Assembly (NCBI GenBank): GCA_964499695.1
Contig: CAZCMD010000005.1
Coordinates: forward strand, 5,250 to 69,249
Source of the DNA: JAAZBV01 sp964499695
GTDB lineage: Bacteria; Desulfobacterota; DSM-4660; Desulfatiglandales; HGW-15
Length of the DNA stretch: 64,000 nucleotides
Reading direction: 5' to 3'
Shown here: positions 42,739 to 51,002 of the stretch, piece after piece
Numbering within the stretch: the first letter of the stretch is position 1
Layout of the letters: every line of letters begins with the position of its first letter
Program-made: the position numbers and the translations under genes
The notes under the pieces: generated by a model
Databases searched by the model: none
Seen by the model: the letters and a program-made list of their open reading frames with translations, nothing else
Told to the model about the DNA's origin: nothing

Positions 42739-43203
42739 ATGAAAATAAAATATTATTCCCAGGCGCTGATGACCTTTTGCCTTTTTACCCTTTTAACCAT
42801 ATTACTGCTACCTGCCGCGGCGCAATCAGGTTCAAGTATCAACATTTCAGTAAAAACCATCCTGGCATCAGAGAATGGTAATTCAGTGTCTCCGGGGCTC
42901 AATGATATCGTGAGTGAACTGCAATCTGTTTTCAGGTACTCTTCCTATGAATTTCTGGGTCAAAAGGGCCTATCTCTTTCAGTAAACAGCAAGGGGAGCG
43001 TCTCCCTTCCGGAACAGATAATGATGAATATCTCTTCCAAGGGCATTGAAGGTGACAGGGCCGTGCTCGATATTGAAATTTTAAGGGGTGGCAGCCGTAT
43101 CCTGCAGACAGTAATCAAACTCCAGAACAACAGCAGTATAACCATAGGCGGCCCTGAATACAGGGGCGGTAATCTTCTCTTTAATATATTTGCCTCTTTT
43201 TGA
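42739..43203 (+). CDS. Exported protein of unknown function in the ECF sigma operon
   Basis: About 154 residues from the ATG at 42739; a GTG at 42730 overlapping the anti-sigma stop is the alternative. A signal peptide (ALMTFCLFTLLTILLLPAAAQS) leads a strand-rich domain, with INISVKTILASE, VSELQSVFRYSSYEFLGQKGLSLSV, a DRAVLDIEILRGGSRILQTVIKL pair and a C-terminal GGPEYRGGNLLFNIFASF. It has no motif I can name, but third genes of ECF operons often encode periplasmic sensors or accessories. No clear terminator follows. Confidence 0.65.
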   Translation: MKIKYYSQALMTFCLFTLLTILLLPAAAQSGSSINISVKTILASENGNSVSPGLNDIVSELQSVFRYSSYEFLGQKGLSLSVNSKGSVSLPEQIMMNISSKGIEGDRAVLDIEILRGGSRILQTVIKLQNNSSITIGGPEYRGGNLLFNIFASF

Positions 43204-43419
43204 GTTTTCTAGGGTTTCAAGATAAACAATATGTGAAGAAGGTTTCAGTTGAGCTATTCGGAGATTTTGACCCTTTACCCCTTTATTGTTTTCTGATGCG
43301 GTTACATTGTCTTGATGTATAATTTATGTGGTCTTCTTCATTCTTGACAAGCTACCTTCATCTTTTAAGAATGAAGTTCATTCCCTGTTATGTTTCGGAA
43401 AATTAAATGCTCCAATTTT

Positions 43420-43947
43420 TTAGTGACAAAACCTGTTAAGATTCTCTTTAAATTTTTTATGATTTTCTAATATGAAATATCCGCTCACCAAAAGAACAAA
43501 GGTTAAACTGGTTCCGATAAGAAAAATACTATCGTTCCCCAGGAGTGAATTAATATACCCCAATCCTCCTGAGAATAATTCATTTGTTTTCTCAATATAT
43601 AGATTGTCCCCTGTAAGATTAGAAGAGCCGGGTTCAATCCGGGAAATAAAAAAACCCAGTATACCTGCAATTACCAAAGCAAAAGAAGAAATCATCCCTA
43701 TATAGAAATAGCTGACCTCATCCTTCACGGTAGAATGTGAAATAGAGATTTTGCTCATGAATTTATATGTAAAATTCACAGGCGCCGGAGATATTTCAAT
43801 CTTTCTCAAAATTTCTTCGGTCAACTGAAGAGCTTTCAATCTCAATTGAGCATCCGTATCATTTTTAAGTATTTCGGTAAGTTCTTTAATTTCAACTTCC
43901 GAAAGATCATTATCTAGGTATTTGTTTAATAATTCATCGGTTATCAT
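43420..43947 (-). CDS. Probable membrane anti-sigma factor without a zinc site
   Basis: The 175-residue protein starts with MITDELLNKYLDNDLSEVEIKELTEILKND, the helical N-terminus of an anti-sigma domain, but lacks the H-x3-C-x2-C zinc motif. A membrane helix lies at about residues 82-102 (FYIGMISSFALVIAGILGFFI) and a second near the C-terminus (SIFLIGTSLTFVLLVSGYFIL). Its start overlaps the upstream ECF sigma stop by four bases (ATGA), which supports a cognate sigma/anti-sigma pair. The DNA is more AT-rich than the RpoE-like operon next door. Confidence 0.75.
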   Translation of the reverse strand: MITDELLNKYLDNDLSEVEIKELTEILKNDTDAQLRLKALQLTEEILRKIEISPAPVNFTYKFMSKISISHSTVKDEVSYFYIGMISSFALVIAGILGFFISRIEPGSSNLTGDNLYIEKTNELFSGGLGYINSLLGNDSIFLIGTSLTFVLLVSGYFILENHKKFKENLNRFCH

Positions 43948-44507
43948 ATTAGCTCCTGGTAATTGTGCTTAAGCAAAAGGTCACGTAAAGAGTTTCTGGA
44001 TCTATGCAAAAGCACCTTGGCGTTTACTAAAGATATATCCATAACCTGACTAATCTCGTTCAACGACATATCGTCAATATAAAATAAAGTTATAACCAAT
44101 GCATTTCTAATCGGCAGTTTATCAACCATTTTCAATATGTATTCGCAGGCATTTGTGGTTGAAGGATAGATTTCGTTGTCATAATCGCCCAGATCAAAAT
44201 GTTCGTCAATGGATGACATTTCCTGTTCAATTTTTCTTTTTTTACTCGCAGCCATGGTCAAACCGGTATTGTACGTAATCCTGTAGAACCAGGTTGTAAA
44301 TTTCGAATCTTTTCTAAAACTGCTCAACCCATTAAATGCTTTCATAAAACTATCCTGAAGTGCTTCCTCTGCGTCCATTTCATTTTTTAAAAGTCTTTTT
44401 AAAAGTGAGAAAGCCTTATCTTTATATCTGTCAATTAATAAAGCAAAATCGCCTTGGTTGCCTTTTAGAACAGAGTCAATTATTTCTATGTCGGATAATT
44501 TTTTCAT
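43944..44507 (-). CDS. ECF RNA polymerase sigma factor
   Basis: The 187-residue protein has region 2 (KDKAFSLLKRLLKNEMDAEEALQDSFMKAFNGLSSFRKDSKFTTWFYRITYNTGLTMAA) and region 4 (LPIRNALVITLFYIDDMSLNEISQVMDISLVNAKVLLHRSRNSLRDLL). It sits opposite the DUF6249 gene, and both directions carry a GTAACC-N15-AGTC sequence, likely its own promoter. There is no ribosome site before the ATG, and the predicted promoter is so close that the mRNA could be leaderless. Confidence 0.92.
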   Translation of the reverse strand: MKKLSDIEIIDSVLKGNQGDFALLIDRYKDKAFSLLKRLLKNEMDAEEALQDSFMKAFNGLSSFRKDSKFTTWFYRITYNTGLTMAASKKRKIEQEMSSIDEHFDLGDYDNEIYPSTTNACEYILKMVDKLPIRNALVITLFYIDDMSLNEISQVMDISLVNAKVLLHRSRNSLRDLLLKHNYQELI

Positions 44508-44516
44508 CTACATTAT

Positions 44517-44541
44517 GACTGGTGTTTTATAAAAAGGTTAC
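44517..44541 (-). promoter_or_regulatory. Predicted ECF promoter of the sigma gene (GTAACC-N15-AGTC)
   Basis: On the minus strand GTAACC (44541-44536) and AGTC (44520-44517) are 15 bases apart, ending 10 bases before the sigma start codon. The same two boxes with the same spacing precede the divergent gene at 44703. Confidence 0.6.
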
Positions 44542-44566
44542 ATAAAAATGAAAGTTTAAAAATATT

Positions 44567-44593
44567 GTAACCTTTTGAACTTCGGTTTTAGTC
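44567..44593 (+). promoter_or_regulatory. Related ECF-like motif (GTAACC-N17-AGTC)
   Basis: GTAACC at 44567 and AGTC at 44590 are separated by 17 bases rather than 15. The surrounding bases resemble those at 44647-44671 (ttgtaacct, ttttagtc, gta-caaataa), so one may be a degenerate duplicate of the other. Confidence 0.4.
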
Positions 44594-44646
44594 TTATGAA
44601 AGTAACAAATAAATTTAGCTTTATTTTTTTAAAAGTAAAAATATTT

Positions 44647-44671
44647 GTAACCTCTGGAAGATATTTTAGTC
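44647..44671 (+). promoter_or_regulatory. Predicted ECF promoter of the DUF6249 gene (GTAACC-N15-AGTC)
   Basis: GTAACC (44647-44652), 15 bases, AGTC (44668-44671). Transcription would start near 44678, leaving room for the AAAGGAG ribosome site before the ATG at 44703. Confidence 0.6.
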
Positions 44672-44702
44672 AAAAGTACAAATAACATAAAGGAGAAATA
44701 AA

Positions 44703-45101
44703 ATGAACTTTTTACCATTTTTTATACCGATAATATTATTTCTTGTTATAGGCGCTGTTTTTATTTCCTGGATATATTACAGGTCAAAAGAAAAACAAAT
44801 GATGATTGAAAAAGGTATGAGCTATGAACAGATGATGGAATTTATGAAGGCTAGAAGAAATCCATGTACCGTCTTGAAAACAGGTATTGTAATTGCTGTA
44901 AGCGGAATAGGAATTGGATTAGGCAGCTATATAGCTGAAAATTACGGGAACGATGGACTAGGTGGAATTGCGGCACTTATCATAATAGTTTTTATAGGAT
45001 TAGGTTTTATCGGGGCATTTTTTGCCACTAAAAAGTACGAAATTGAAAAAAACAACGGGAGCAGGAGCAGCCGAAAAGACAACGATCCAGCAGGAGAGTG
45101 A
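44703..45101 (+). CDS. Small membrane protein, DUF6249-like
   Basis: The 132-residue protein has an N-terminal membrane helix (FFIPIILFLVIGAVFISWIYY) and a cytoplasmic helix with KEKQMMIEKGMSYEQMMEFMK, a pattern of DUF6249-type proteins. Two further membrane helices (TGIVIAVSGIGIGLGSYIA, GGIAALIIIVFIGLGFIGAFFA) precede a polar tail. It faces an ECF sigma/anti-sigma pair, a recurrent arrangement for this family, and is preceded by a predicted promoter of that sigma. It is probably a regulon member. Its molecular function is unknown. Confidence 0.75.
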   Translation: MNFLPFFIPIILFLVIGAVFISWIYYRSKEKQMMIEKGMSYEQMMEFMKARRNPCTVLKTGIVIAVSGIGIGLGSYIAENYGNDGLGGIAALIIIVFIGLGFIGAFFATKKYEIEKNNGSRSSRKDNDPAGE

Positions 45102-45200
45102 AGGCGGAAACCTTTACAAGTCCTGTCGTGTCAATTGTCCGGTTCAGACATGCAGTGATACCCAGATACTATGTCCTGTTATCGTTAAAGAAAGGAAAAT

Positions 45201-47288
45201 ATGATGAAAAAGATATCAATGATGTTTGTTGCCATTATGCTTTTTTTTGCCTGCTCTACAATTGGTATAGCTCAGGACAATTTCATTCTCGATGTAGAAT
45301 ATTATCCGCCATCTGTAGAATCCGGAAATGTCGCCATTATGTTTTTTGGGGGATCAGAAGGGGGTATGCCATATCATAATGTTGAACCATATACCGCACA
45401 AGGATATCCCTGTCTTAAGGTCGGCTATTTCGGTACGGAGCACACACCGGCTCGTCTGGAAATGATTCCTCTAGAGTATTTTGAAAATGCGATTGGGATG
45501 TTTAAGTCCCAACCTGAAGTAAAAGGAAAAAAAATTGTTGTTATTAGCAGCTCCAAAGGTGGAGAATTAGCTCTTTTATTGGCTTCAAGGTATAAACAGA
45601 TAGAGGGAGTAATTGCTATTGTACCGAGTTCAGTTGTTGGTCAAGGTTTGGGTTTATCATCAAGCTGGTCATATAAAGGTCAATCTGTCCCGTTTCTCCC
45701 GTATCCTGAAATGCCTGACCAAAATACAATATTGAACGGTCAATGGTGTGAGTCATTCAAGCTATGGCTTACACAGACCGACGTTGTGGAAAAAGCGGTA
45801 ATCAAAGTAGAACAGATCAATGGCCCTGTTTTAATATTAACAGGGCAGGAAGATTTAATGTGGCCTTCAAGTAAAATGGGCGAAATGATAACTAAAAGAT
45901 TAAAAGACAATAAATTTCCCCATTGGTATAAACATTACGCATATGAAAATGCAGGGCATACTTTTTACGAGAAAAGTCCAATGGGAGGAACTCCAGAGGG
46001 CAATAAAAAGGCAGGAATTGATTCTGAACAAAGAATTTTTGCCTTTCTTAACAGACTATCCGGGGCCGATGAACAACAGAATCAATCCCTTCAGAATAGT
46101 GGGCTTGATACTGAAGCTGAAGAGAGCCTCAGTAAAAAAAGCACGGAGCCAGCCATTGAATCGGAACAAAATAACAAAAAAAAATCTTCTGCTGTTGACG
46201 GCACGTGGACAGCTACCGCCGATGGACCAGACGGGAATCCGCTTGAGGCGACTTATGAGTTCGAGGCGATCGGTAAGGAGTTATTCGGGACAGTGAGTAC
46301 AAGATTGGGAGGCGGTTCATTTAGTGAAGGAAAGATCGACGGGGACAAAATTTCATTTGTCGCGAGATATGGTGAGACCACTATCGAATGGAACGGTACG
46401 GTTTTCGGAGACGAGATAAATTTCACCCAGCGAAACGGGGAGAGAGTAAAACAATTCACCGCCAAGCGAGCTGTACTACCAACCTTGATTACTTTCAAAG
46501 ATAAAATAGATGTTGGCGGCTACAAATTGAATATCTGTTGCTTCGGTAAAGGCAAACCGGCGGTGATCGTTGACGCCGGCAAGGGCGAGCCGGCCGTAGA
46601 AAGCGGGTCCTGGACATCTGTGGTCTCGGCGATAGCGCCGACCACACAAGTTTGTCTTTATGATCGGGCTGGTTTAGGTTTAAGCGACCGCACTCCTGAA
46701 CAAGACCTGTCCGGGCGCACGGCTCAGGATATGGTAAAAGATCTGCATACCTTACTGGAGAAGGCCGATATCCCTGCCCCTTACATTTTGGCAGGTCATT
46801 CCCTAGGTGGTTACAATGTCCGTTTGTATGCCAGCCAATATCCGAAGGAGGTTGCTGGAATGGTGCTGGTGGATTCTCCACATCCGGATCAATGGTCAAA
46901 ATTTTCTGCCGCCCTACCTCCCGAACGGCCGGACGAGTCCGAGAGTCTCAGGGCTGTTCGGTCAATGGCAGATCGCTTAGATCCCAAAGATCCCGAGAAA
47001 ATTGATTTTGCTACCAGCGGAGCTCAAGTACAGGCGACCGGGTTATTGGGCGATCTGCCCCTGGTTGTGATCACCTGCGCGTCCGGCACGAATTTTTTTA
47101 GCAACCTTCCGACTGATCTCTCAGACAAATTAATGCGGGCCTGGCAAGACATGCAAATTGATCTGGCAGGACTTTCCTCGCGCAGTACCCATATTATTGC
47201 TTCTCATGCTGGTCATTATATTCAGGCAGAAGAGCCTCAGTTAGTGATTGACGCGATTCTTAACGTAATAGGCCAGGTGAAAAAGTGA
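45201..47288 (+). CDS. Exported protein with two alpha/beta-hydrolase domains joined by a beta-domain
   Basis: The 695-residue protein has a signal peptide (to about residue 24). The first hydrolase domain resembles the BAAT acyl-CoA thioester hydrolase C-terminal family (VISSSKGGELALLLASRY with a nucleophile Ser, GPVLILTGQEDLMWPS, YENAGHTF). A Lys/Ser/Glu-rich linker (about 285-330) leads to a beta-rich module (DGTWTATADGPDGNPLEATYEF). A second complete alpha/beta hydrolase follows (LYDRAGLGLSD, LAGHSLGGYNVRLYA, ASHAGHYIQAEEP). The second half is conspicuously GC-richer than the first, so the gene looks assembled from two sources. Substrates are unknown. Confidence 0.85.
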   Translation: MMKKISMMFVAIMLFFACSTIGIAQDNFILDVEYYPPSVESGNVAIMFFGGSEGGMPYHNVEPYTAQGYPCLKVGYFGTEHTPARLEMIPLEYFENAIGMFKSQPEVKGKKIVVISSSKGGELALLLASRYKQIEGVIAIVPSSVVGQGLGLSSSWSYKGQSVPFLPYPEMPDQNTILNGQWCESFKLWLTQTDVVEKAVIKVEQINGPVLILTGQEDLMWPSSKMGEMITKRLKDNKFPHWYKHYAYENAGHTFYEKSPMGGTPEGNKKAGIDSEQRIFAFLNRLSGADEQQNQSLQNSGLDTEAEESLSKKSTEPAIESEQNNKKKSSAVDGTWTATADGPDGNPLEATYEFEAIGKELFGTVSTRLGGGSFSEGKIDGDKISFVARYGETTIEWNGTVFGDEINFTQRNGERVKQFTAKRAVLPTLITFKDKIDVGGYKLNICCFGKGKPAVIVDAGKGEPAVESGSWTSVVSAIAPTTQVCLYDRAGLGLSDRTPEQDLSGRTAQDMVKDLHTLLEKADIPAPYILAGHSLGGYNVRLYASQYPKEVAGMVLVDSPHPDQWSKFSAALPPERPDESESLRAVRSMADRLDPKDPEKIDFATSGAQVQATGLLGDLPLVVITCASGTNFFSNLPTDLSDKLMRAWQDMQIDLAGLSSRSTHIIASHAGHYIQAEEPQLVIDAILNVIGQVKK

Positions 47289-47346
47289 GGAGGGAATAGG
47301 TTCACACTGACCCCTTTCTGAATTTATATTATTTAAAGGAGACACA

Positions 47347-49065
47347 ATGGATATATCAAGCTTAAAAAACAGGGCTGTCTTCGTCTCATTTCTTTTACTG
47401 TTGTTTGTTTCCAACGCAGGTTTTGCACAAAACACGGATAGTTCAAAAATTGAGAAAATCGAAAAAATTTTCGAGAGGTTTGCTCCTGAATCTCCAGGAT
47501 GCGTATGTGCTGTCAATAAAGGCGGGGAGACCGTCTTTCAAAAGGGCTATGGAATGGCAAACCTTGAACTTGATGTGCCCCTTAGTCCTGATTCGGTTTT
47601 TTATATTGCTTCAACATCAAAACAGTTTACCGCAGCCAGTATTGCCATGTTATCCCTTTCAGGAAAAGTATCACTTGATTCCAGTATAAGGGAGCATATT
47701 CCTGAAATGCCCGATTATGCTGAAAACATTACTGTAAAAAATCTCCTGCATCATACAAGTGGAATACGGGACTATTTCTGTTTGTTTATTTTAAAGGGAT
47801 GGACTGAAAAGGAATATTTTAATAACGCTATGGCTGTTGACCTCATAACAAGGCAGAAGGGGGTTCTCTTTCCCCCGGGTGAACGGTATGCCTACAGCAA
47901 TTCAAATTATGTTCTGCTAGCCGAGATTGTTAAAAGAACAAGCAGAAAAACCTTAAATGAATACAGTAGAGAAAATATATTTAAACCCCTGGGAATGAAT
48001 AATACTCATTTTGATGACAACTATGAGGCTATAGTAAAAAACCGTGCCAGCAGTTACGGCTATAACAATGGAAAATATTTCAGGTATCTTAAGGCATTTG
48101 ATGGTGTTGGAGATGGAAATCTTTTAACAACAGTCAATGACCTTTTTAAGTGGGGCCAAAATTTTAAAGACCATAAATTAGGGGGTAAAGAATTTACCGA
48201 TCTTTTATTGACCAGGGGAAAACTCAACAACGGTAAGGAACTGGATTACGCCTTCGGTCTTATGCCGGGGACATATCGCAGACTCGATATTATAAGTCAT
48301 CGCGGTGGGGGACTCAATGGCTTCAAGACGGATTTTATAAGGTTTCCCGAACAGGATTTTTCCGTCGCCGTTTTATGTAATGTAGAGGTTGCAAATCCCA
48401 CTTTAATAGCCCTCCAGGTATCCGATATATTTCTTGATGATATAATGACACCAAAAGAATCACCCATGGCTAAGCCAGCAATAGAGCGAAAAGAGATTGA
48501 TGCAGACTCTTCTATCCTTGATGATTATGTGGGTGAATATTCGATCGTTGGTACTACCATGTTCATTACGCTGGACGGTAAACAGTTGACGACCCAGATT
48601 ACGGGTCAGCCAAAAGATGAAATATTTCCTGAATCAGAAAATAAGTTTTTCCTTAAGGGTGCAGATGTCCAGTGGGAGTTTAAGCGGAATGAAAATGGTG
48701 AGGTAACAGCAGCTATACTGTATCAAGGTGGCCAGGAGATAGAAGCGCCCAAAAAGAAGCCGACTGTTCCCCTGGCACCTGAGAAACTTAATGAATACAC
48801 AGGAGTGTTTTACAGTCTGGAGCTTGATATTGAATATACTGTCTCTCTAAAGGATAAAAACCTTGTTATTAAATATGCGTATATTGATGATGTCGTTTTA
48901 AAATCTTCTGACCCGGATAAGTTTACAGGGGGAACTTCTTGGCTGGGAACTTCTAAGCTGGAATACATTCGTGATAAAGATAATAAAATAACGGGTTTTA
49001 ACCTGTCCGCCATGGATATTCAGAATATTGGTTTTACTAAAAAAGGAATAGGGGGTTGTAACTAA
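47347..49065 (+). CDS. Exported serine hydrolase of the beta-lactamase (class C/PBP4*) family
   Basis: The 572-residue protein has a signal peptide ending near AGFAQN and a serine beta-lactamase-like domain: STSKQFTAAS gives the SxxK nucleophile, YAYSNSNYVLL the YxN motif and SHRGGGLNGFKTD the HxG motif. About 190 C-terminal residues form two repeated strand-rich modules (LDDYVGEYSIVGT, LNEYTGVFYSLEL). Family members are esterases, D-peptidases or beta-lactamase-like enzymes. A true beta-lactam resistance role is unlikely. It follows the double-hydrolase gene by about 60 bases with AAAGGAG before its ATG. Confidence 0.88.
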   Translation: MDISSLKNRAVFVSFLLLLFVSNAGFAQNTDSSKIEKIEKIFERFAPESPGCVCAVNKGGETVFQKGYGMANLELDVPLSPDSVFYIASTSKQFTAASIAMLSLSGKVSLDSSIREHIPEMPDYAENITVKNLLHHTSGIRDYFCLFILKGWTEKEYFNNAMAVDLITRQKGVLFPPGERYAYSNSNYVLLAEIVKRTSRKTLNEYSRENIFKPLGMNNTHFDDNYEAIVKNRASSYGYNNGKYFRYLKAFDGVGDGNLLTTVNDLFKWGQNFKDHKLGGKEFTDLLLTRGKLNNGKELDYAFGLMPGTYRRLDIISHRGGGLNGFKTDFIRFPEQDFSVAVLCNVEVANPTLIALQVSDIFLDDIMTPKESPMAKPAIERKEIDADSSILDDYVGEYSIVGTTMFITLDGKQLTTQITGQPKDEIFPESENKFFLKGADVQWEFKRNENGEVTAAILYQGGQEIEAPKKKPTVPLAPEKLNEYTGVFYSLELDIEYTVSLKDKNLVIKYAYIDDVVLKSSDPDKFTGGTSWLGTSKLEYIRDKDNKITGFNLSAMDIQNIGFTKKGIGGCN

Positions 49066-49151
49066 AAATATATACTTTTGTTAATCAAGGGTGATGTCCT
49101 TAAATAATAAAATAACATGACATTGAGAGGGTATTAAGAGAAAGTGCGGAT

Positions 49152-49436
49152 ATGCCAAGAGTAGCCCGACTAGACACCCCCGGTCTATTGCATCATGTGA
49201 TGATCAGAGGGATAGAACGTCGCAGGATCTTCAACGATAATGAAGACCGTGAAAACCTTATAGGACGGCTTTCTATTCTTCTGCCTGAAACAAAACCCAA
49301 TGTTATGCCTGGGCGTTCATGCCAAGTCACGCCCATTTTATTCAGAAGCGGCCCTTCAGGTATTGCCAATCTGATGAAAAGACTTTTAACTGGTTACGCT
49401 GTATATTACAGCCAAAGAAGAAGATTACAGACTTGA
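49152..49436 (+). pseudogene. Remnant of a Y1 (REP-associated/IS200-like) transposase
   Basis: The start matches Y1 transposases (MPRVARLDTPGLLHHVMIRG, then IERRRIFNDNEDRENLIGRL). The HUH-containing stretch CYAWAFMPSHAHF is found only in a shifted frame (49311-49350) between in-frame LSILLPETKPN and LFRSGPSGIANLMKRLLTGYAV. Two compensating small deletions therefore destroy it. The reading frame stops at 49436, while intact relatives continue for another 100-200 residues with the catalytic Tyr. It is dead as encoded. Confidence 0.85.
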
Positions 49437-49615
49437 ATAACTAAATATTTAAATATTAAGGATTATCCTCTTTCGTCACAGCCATTGTATACGCGGTTAG
49501 AAGGGGAAGGGAGTTAGCAGAAAGTAACTTATACATGATTGAGTAAGCTGGATTGACATTTTGAGGTATGTCCCCTAATCCACACTAATAACCTCACAGC
49601 GTACTTTAAAATGAT

Positions 49616-50968
49616 CTATTGCGACTTCTCTTTTACCACTCCCCAATTTACCAGGCATTGGTAGGCATGCTGTGCCTGCTCACCTTCCGTGACCTGCTGG
49701 AGATACTGGGAGTAATCTTCGGCTGATTTTTGCCTGTTGCCCATTCCCTCGTATGCATAACCCCTGTAAAAAAGGGTATTCGGATTTCCGGGCAGTTTCT
49801 TCTGCTATAGATTAAAATCTTCAACTGCATTATCAAACTTCTTCAGTTGGATATGCGAAAGCCCGCTCAGATGGTTTGCCTGTGCCTCATTTGGATATGC
49901 CTGCCTGGCCTGCTCTGAAAAATTAAGTGCCTCGCTGTATTTTTTTTGTACATACTGGCATTTTGCCATCATTACGAGCCCCGCATAGTCTCCTGGCGCG
50001 GCCTTTAATCCCTGCTTAAAAAGGTCTATCGCCTTGTCATATGATTTGGCGGCCATCATTTCCTCGGCCTTCTGGAAGTTCTCAATCGCAGGTTTAAGCT
50101 TTCTAAGACGTGCGGTATTGTCCATGTACCGTTCACGATACAAAGGCTTCCCTTTGGCATAACTGAATTCGGTATTGGCGAGTTTAACCGATGTGTCATA
50201 ACGCTCCTGACTCATCGGGTGGGTGGCAAAAAGAACGGAAGCAATATTTGAGTTTCCTTTGCTGAGGCTGTTCAGCATGGTTGCAAGCTGTATCGACCCT
50301 TCCGCTCCGTAACCATTTTTAACCATATATGTCATGCCCAGATAATCAGCCTCTCTTTCATTGTCCCGGCTGTAGCGTGCCAGAAGAGCCCCTGCCCCAA
50401 GCATACCCAGCTGACTGGCAAGCTGTCCGTAGGTTTCGTTTTTGGTGCCGGCATATACGCTGATCCCTCCCGCGACGGCCTGGAGAAGTGTGCCTTTTGA
50501 CATCTGCTGAGCAGTATGCCTGGCATTGATATGACCCATCTCATGGCCGAGAAGAGCGGAGAGCGCTGCCTCGCTTTCAAGGGAAAGGAGGATGCCGCGT
50601 GTAGCGGCAATGCTCCCTCCCGGAAATGCGTAGGCATTGATATAGGTTGCGTTGACCCCCTGAAAGGAATATGGCATTTTGGGTCGATGGGTATAGGGGG
50701 CCATTTCTGCCCCTACCTCCTGAATATAACTATTTAATGCCGCATCCTGTAATATCCCGTAGTCTGAGGAAAACTGATGAGGTGAATTTTGCCTGTCGAC
50801 CTGTATCTCCCACTCCTCGGACACCAGCATCAACTGCTTTTGACCTGTAACCGGATTAATCGCACACCCTGCAAGCAGACCGGCTGACGCCAGGGACGAT
50901 ATCCTTATAAAATCACGCCGGCTGTAAAGACCCTGTGATCCCATCCCATGGGTAGAAAATATTGTCAT
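49616..50968 (-). CDS. M48-family metalloprotease with TPR tail, Tat lipoprotein, interrupted by an in-frame TAG
   Basis: From the ATG at 50968 the protein has a twin-arginine signal (SRRDFIRISS) and a lipobox (LLAGC). The M48 catalytic motif is LLGHEMGHINARHTAQ, with the third-ligand region NEREADYLGMTYM. TPR-like repeats cover about residues 290-450. The frame stops at a TAG (49805-49807) after AVEDFNL, but the same frame continues without interruption as further TPR (QKKLPGNPNTLFYRGYAYEG) to a TAG at 49616-49618, giving about 63 more codons. A nonsense mutation of a Tyr codon is likely; the protease domain is unaffected. In-frame ATG at 51034 would overlap the next gene. Confidence 0.82.
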
Positions 50969-51002
50969 TCTAAAATTCCTCTTATTTAAGTTCCTGCTAT
51001 CC

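Noticed and set aside
45098..45379. 93-codon frame overlapping the start of the double-hydrolase gene
   Set aside because: It runs out of frame through the hydrolase signal peptide and early domain and has no signal or motif of its own.
47347..49065. Antibiotic-resistance beta-lactamase
   Set aside because: The SxxK/YxN/HxG motifs are shared by many esterases and D-peptidases. The long two-module C-terminal tail and the context do not indicate beta-lactam resistance.
49805..49807. Pyrrolysine reading of the TAG in the M48 gene
   Set aside because: No pyl gene is visible, other genes here end with TAG, and a Tyr-to-amber change explains it. Kept only as a point to check.
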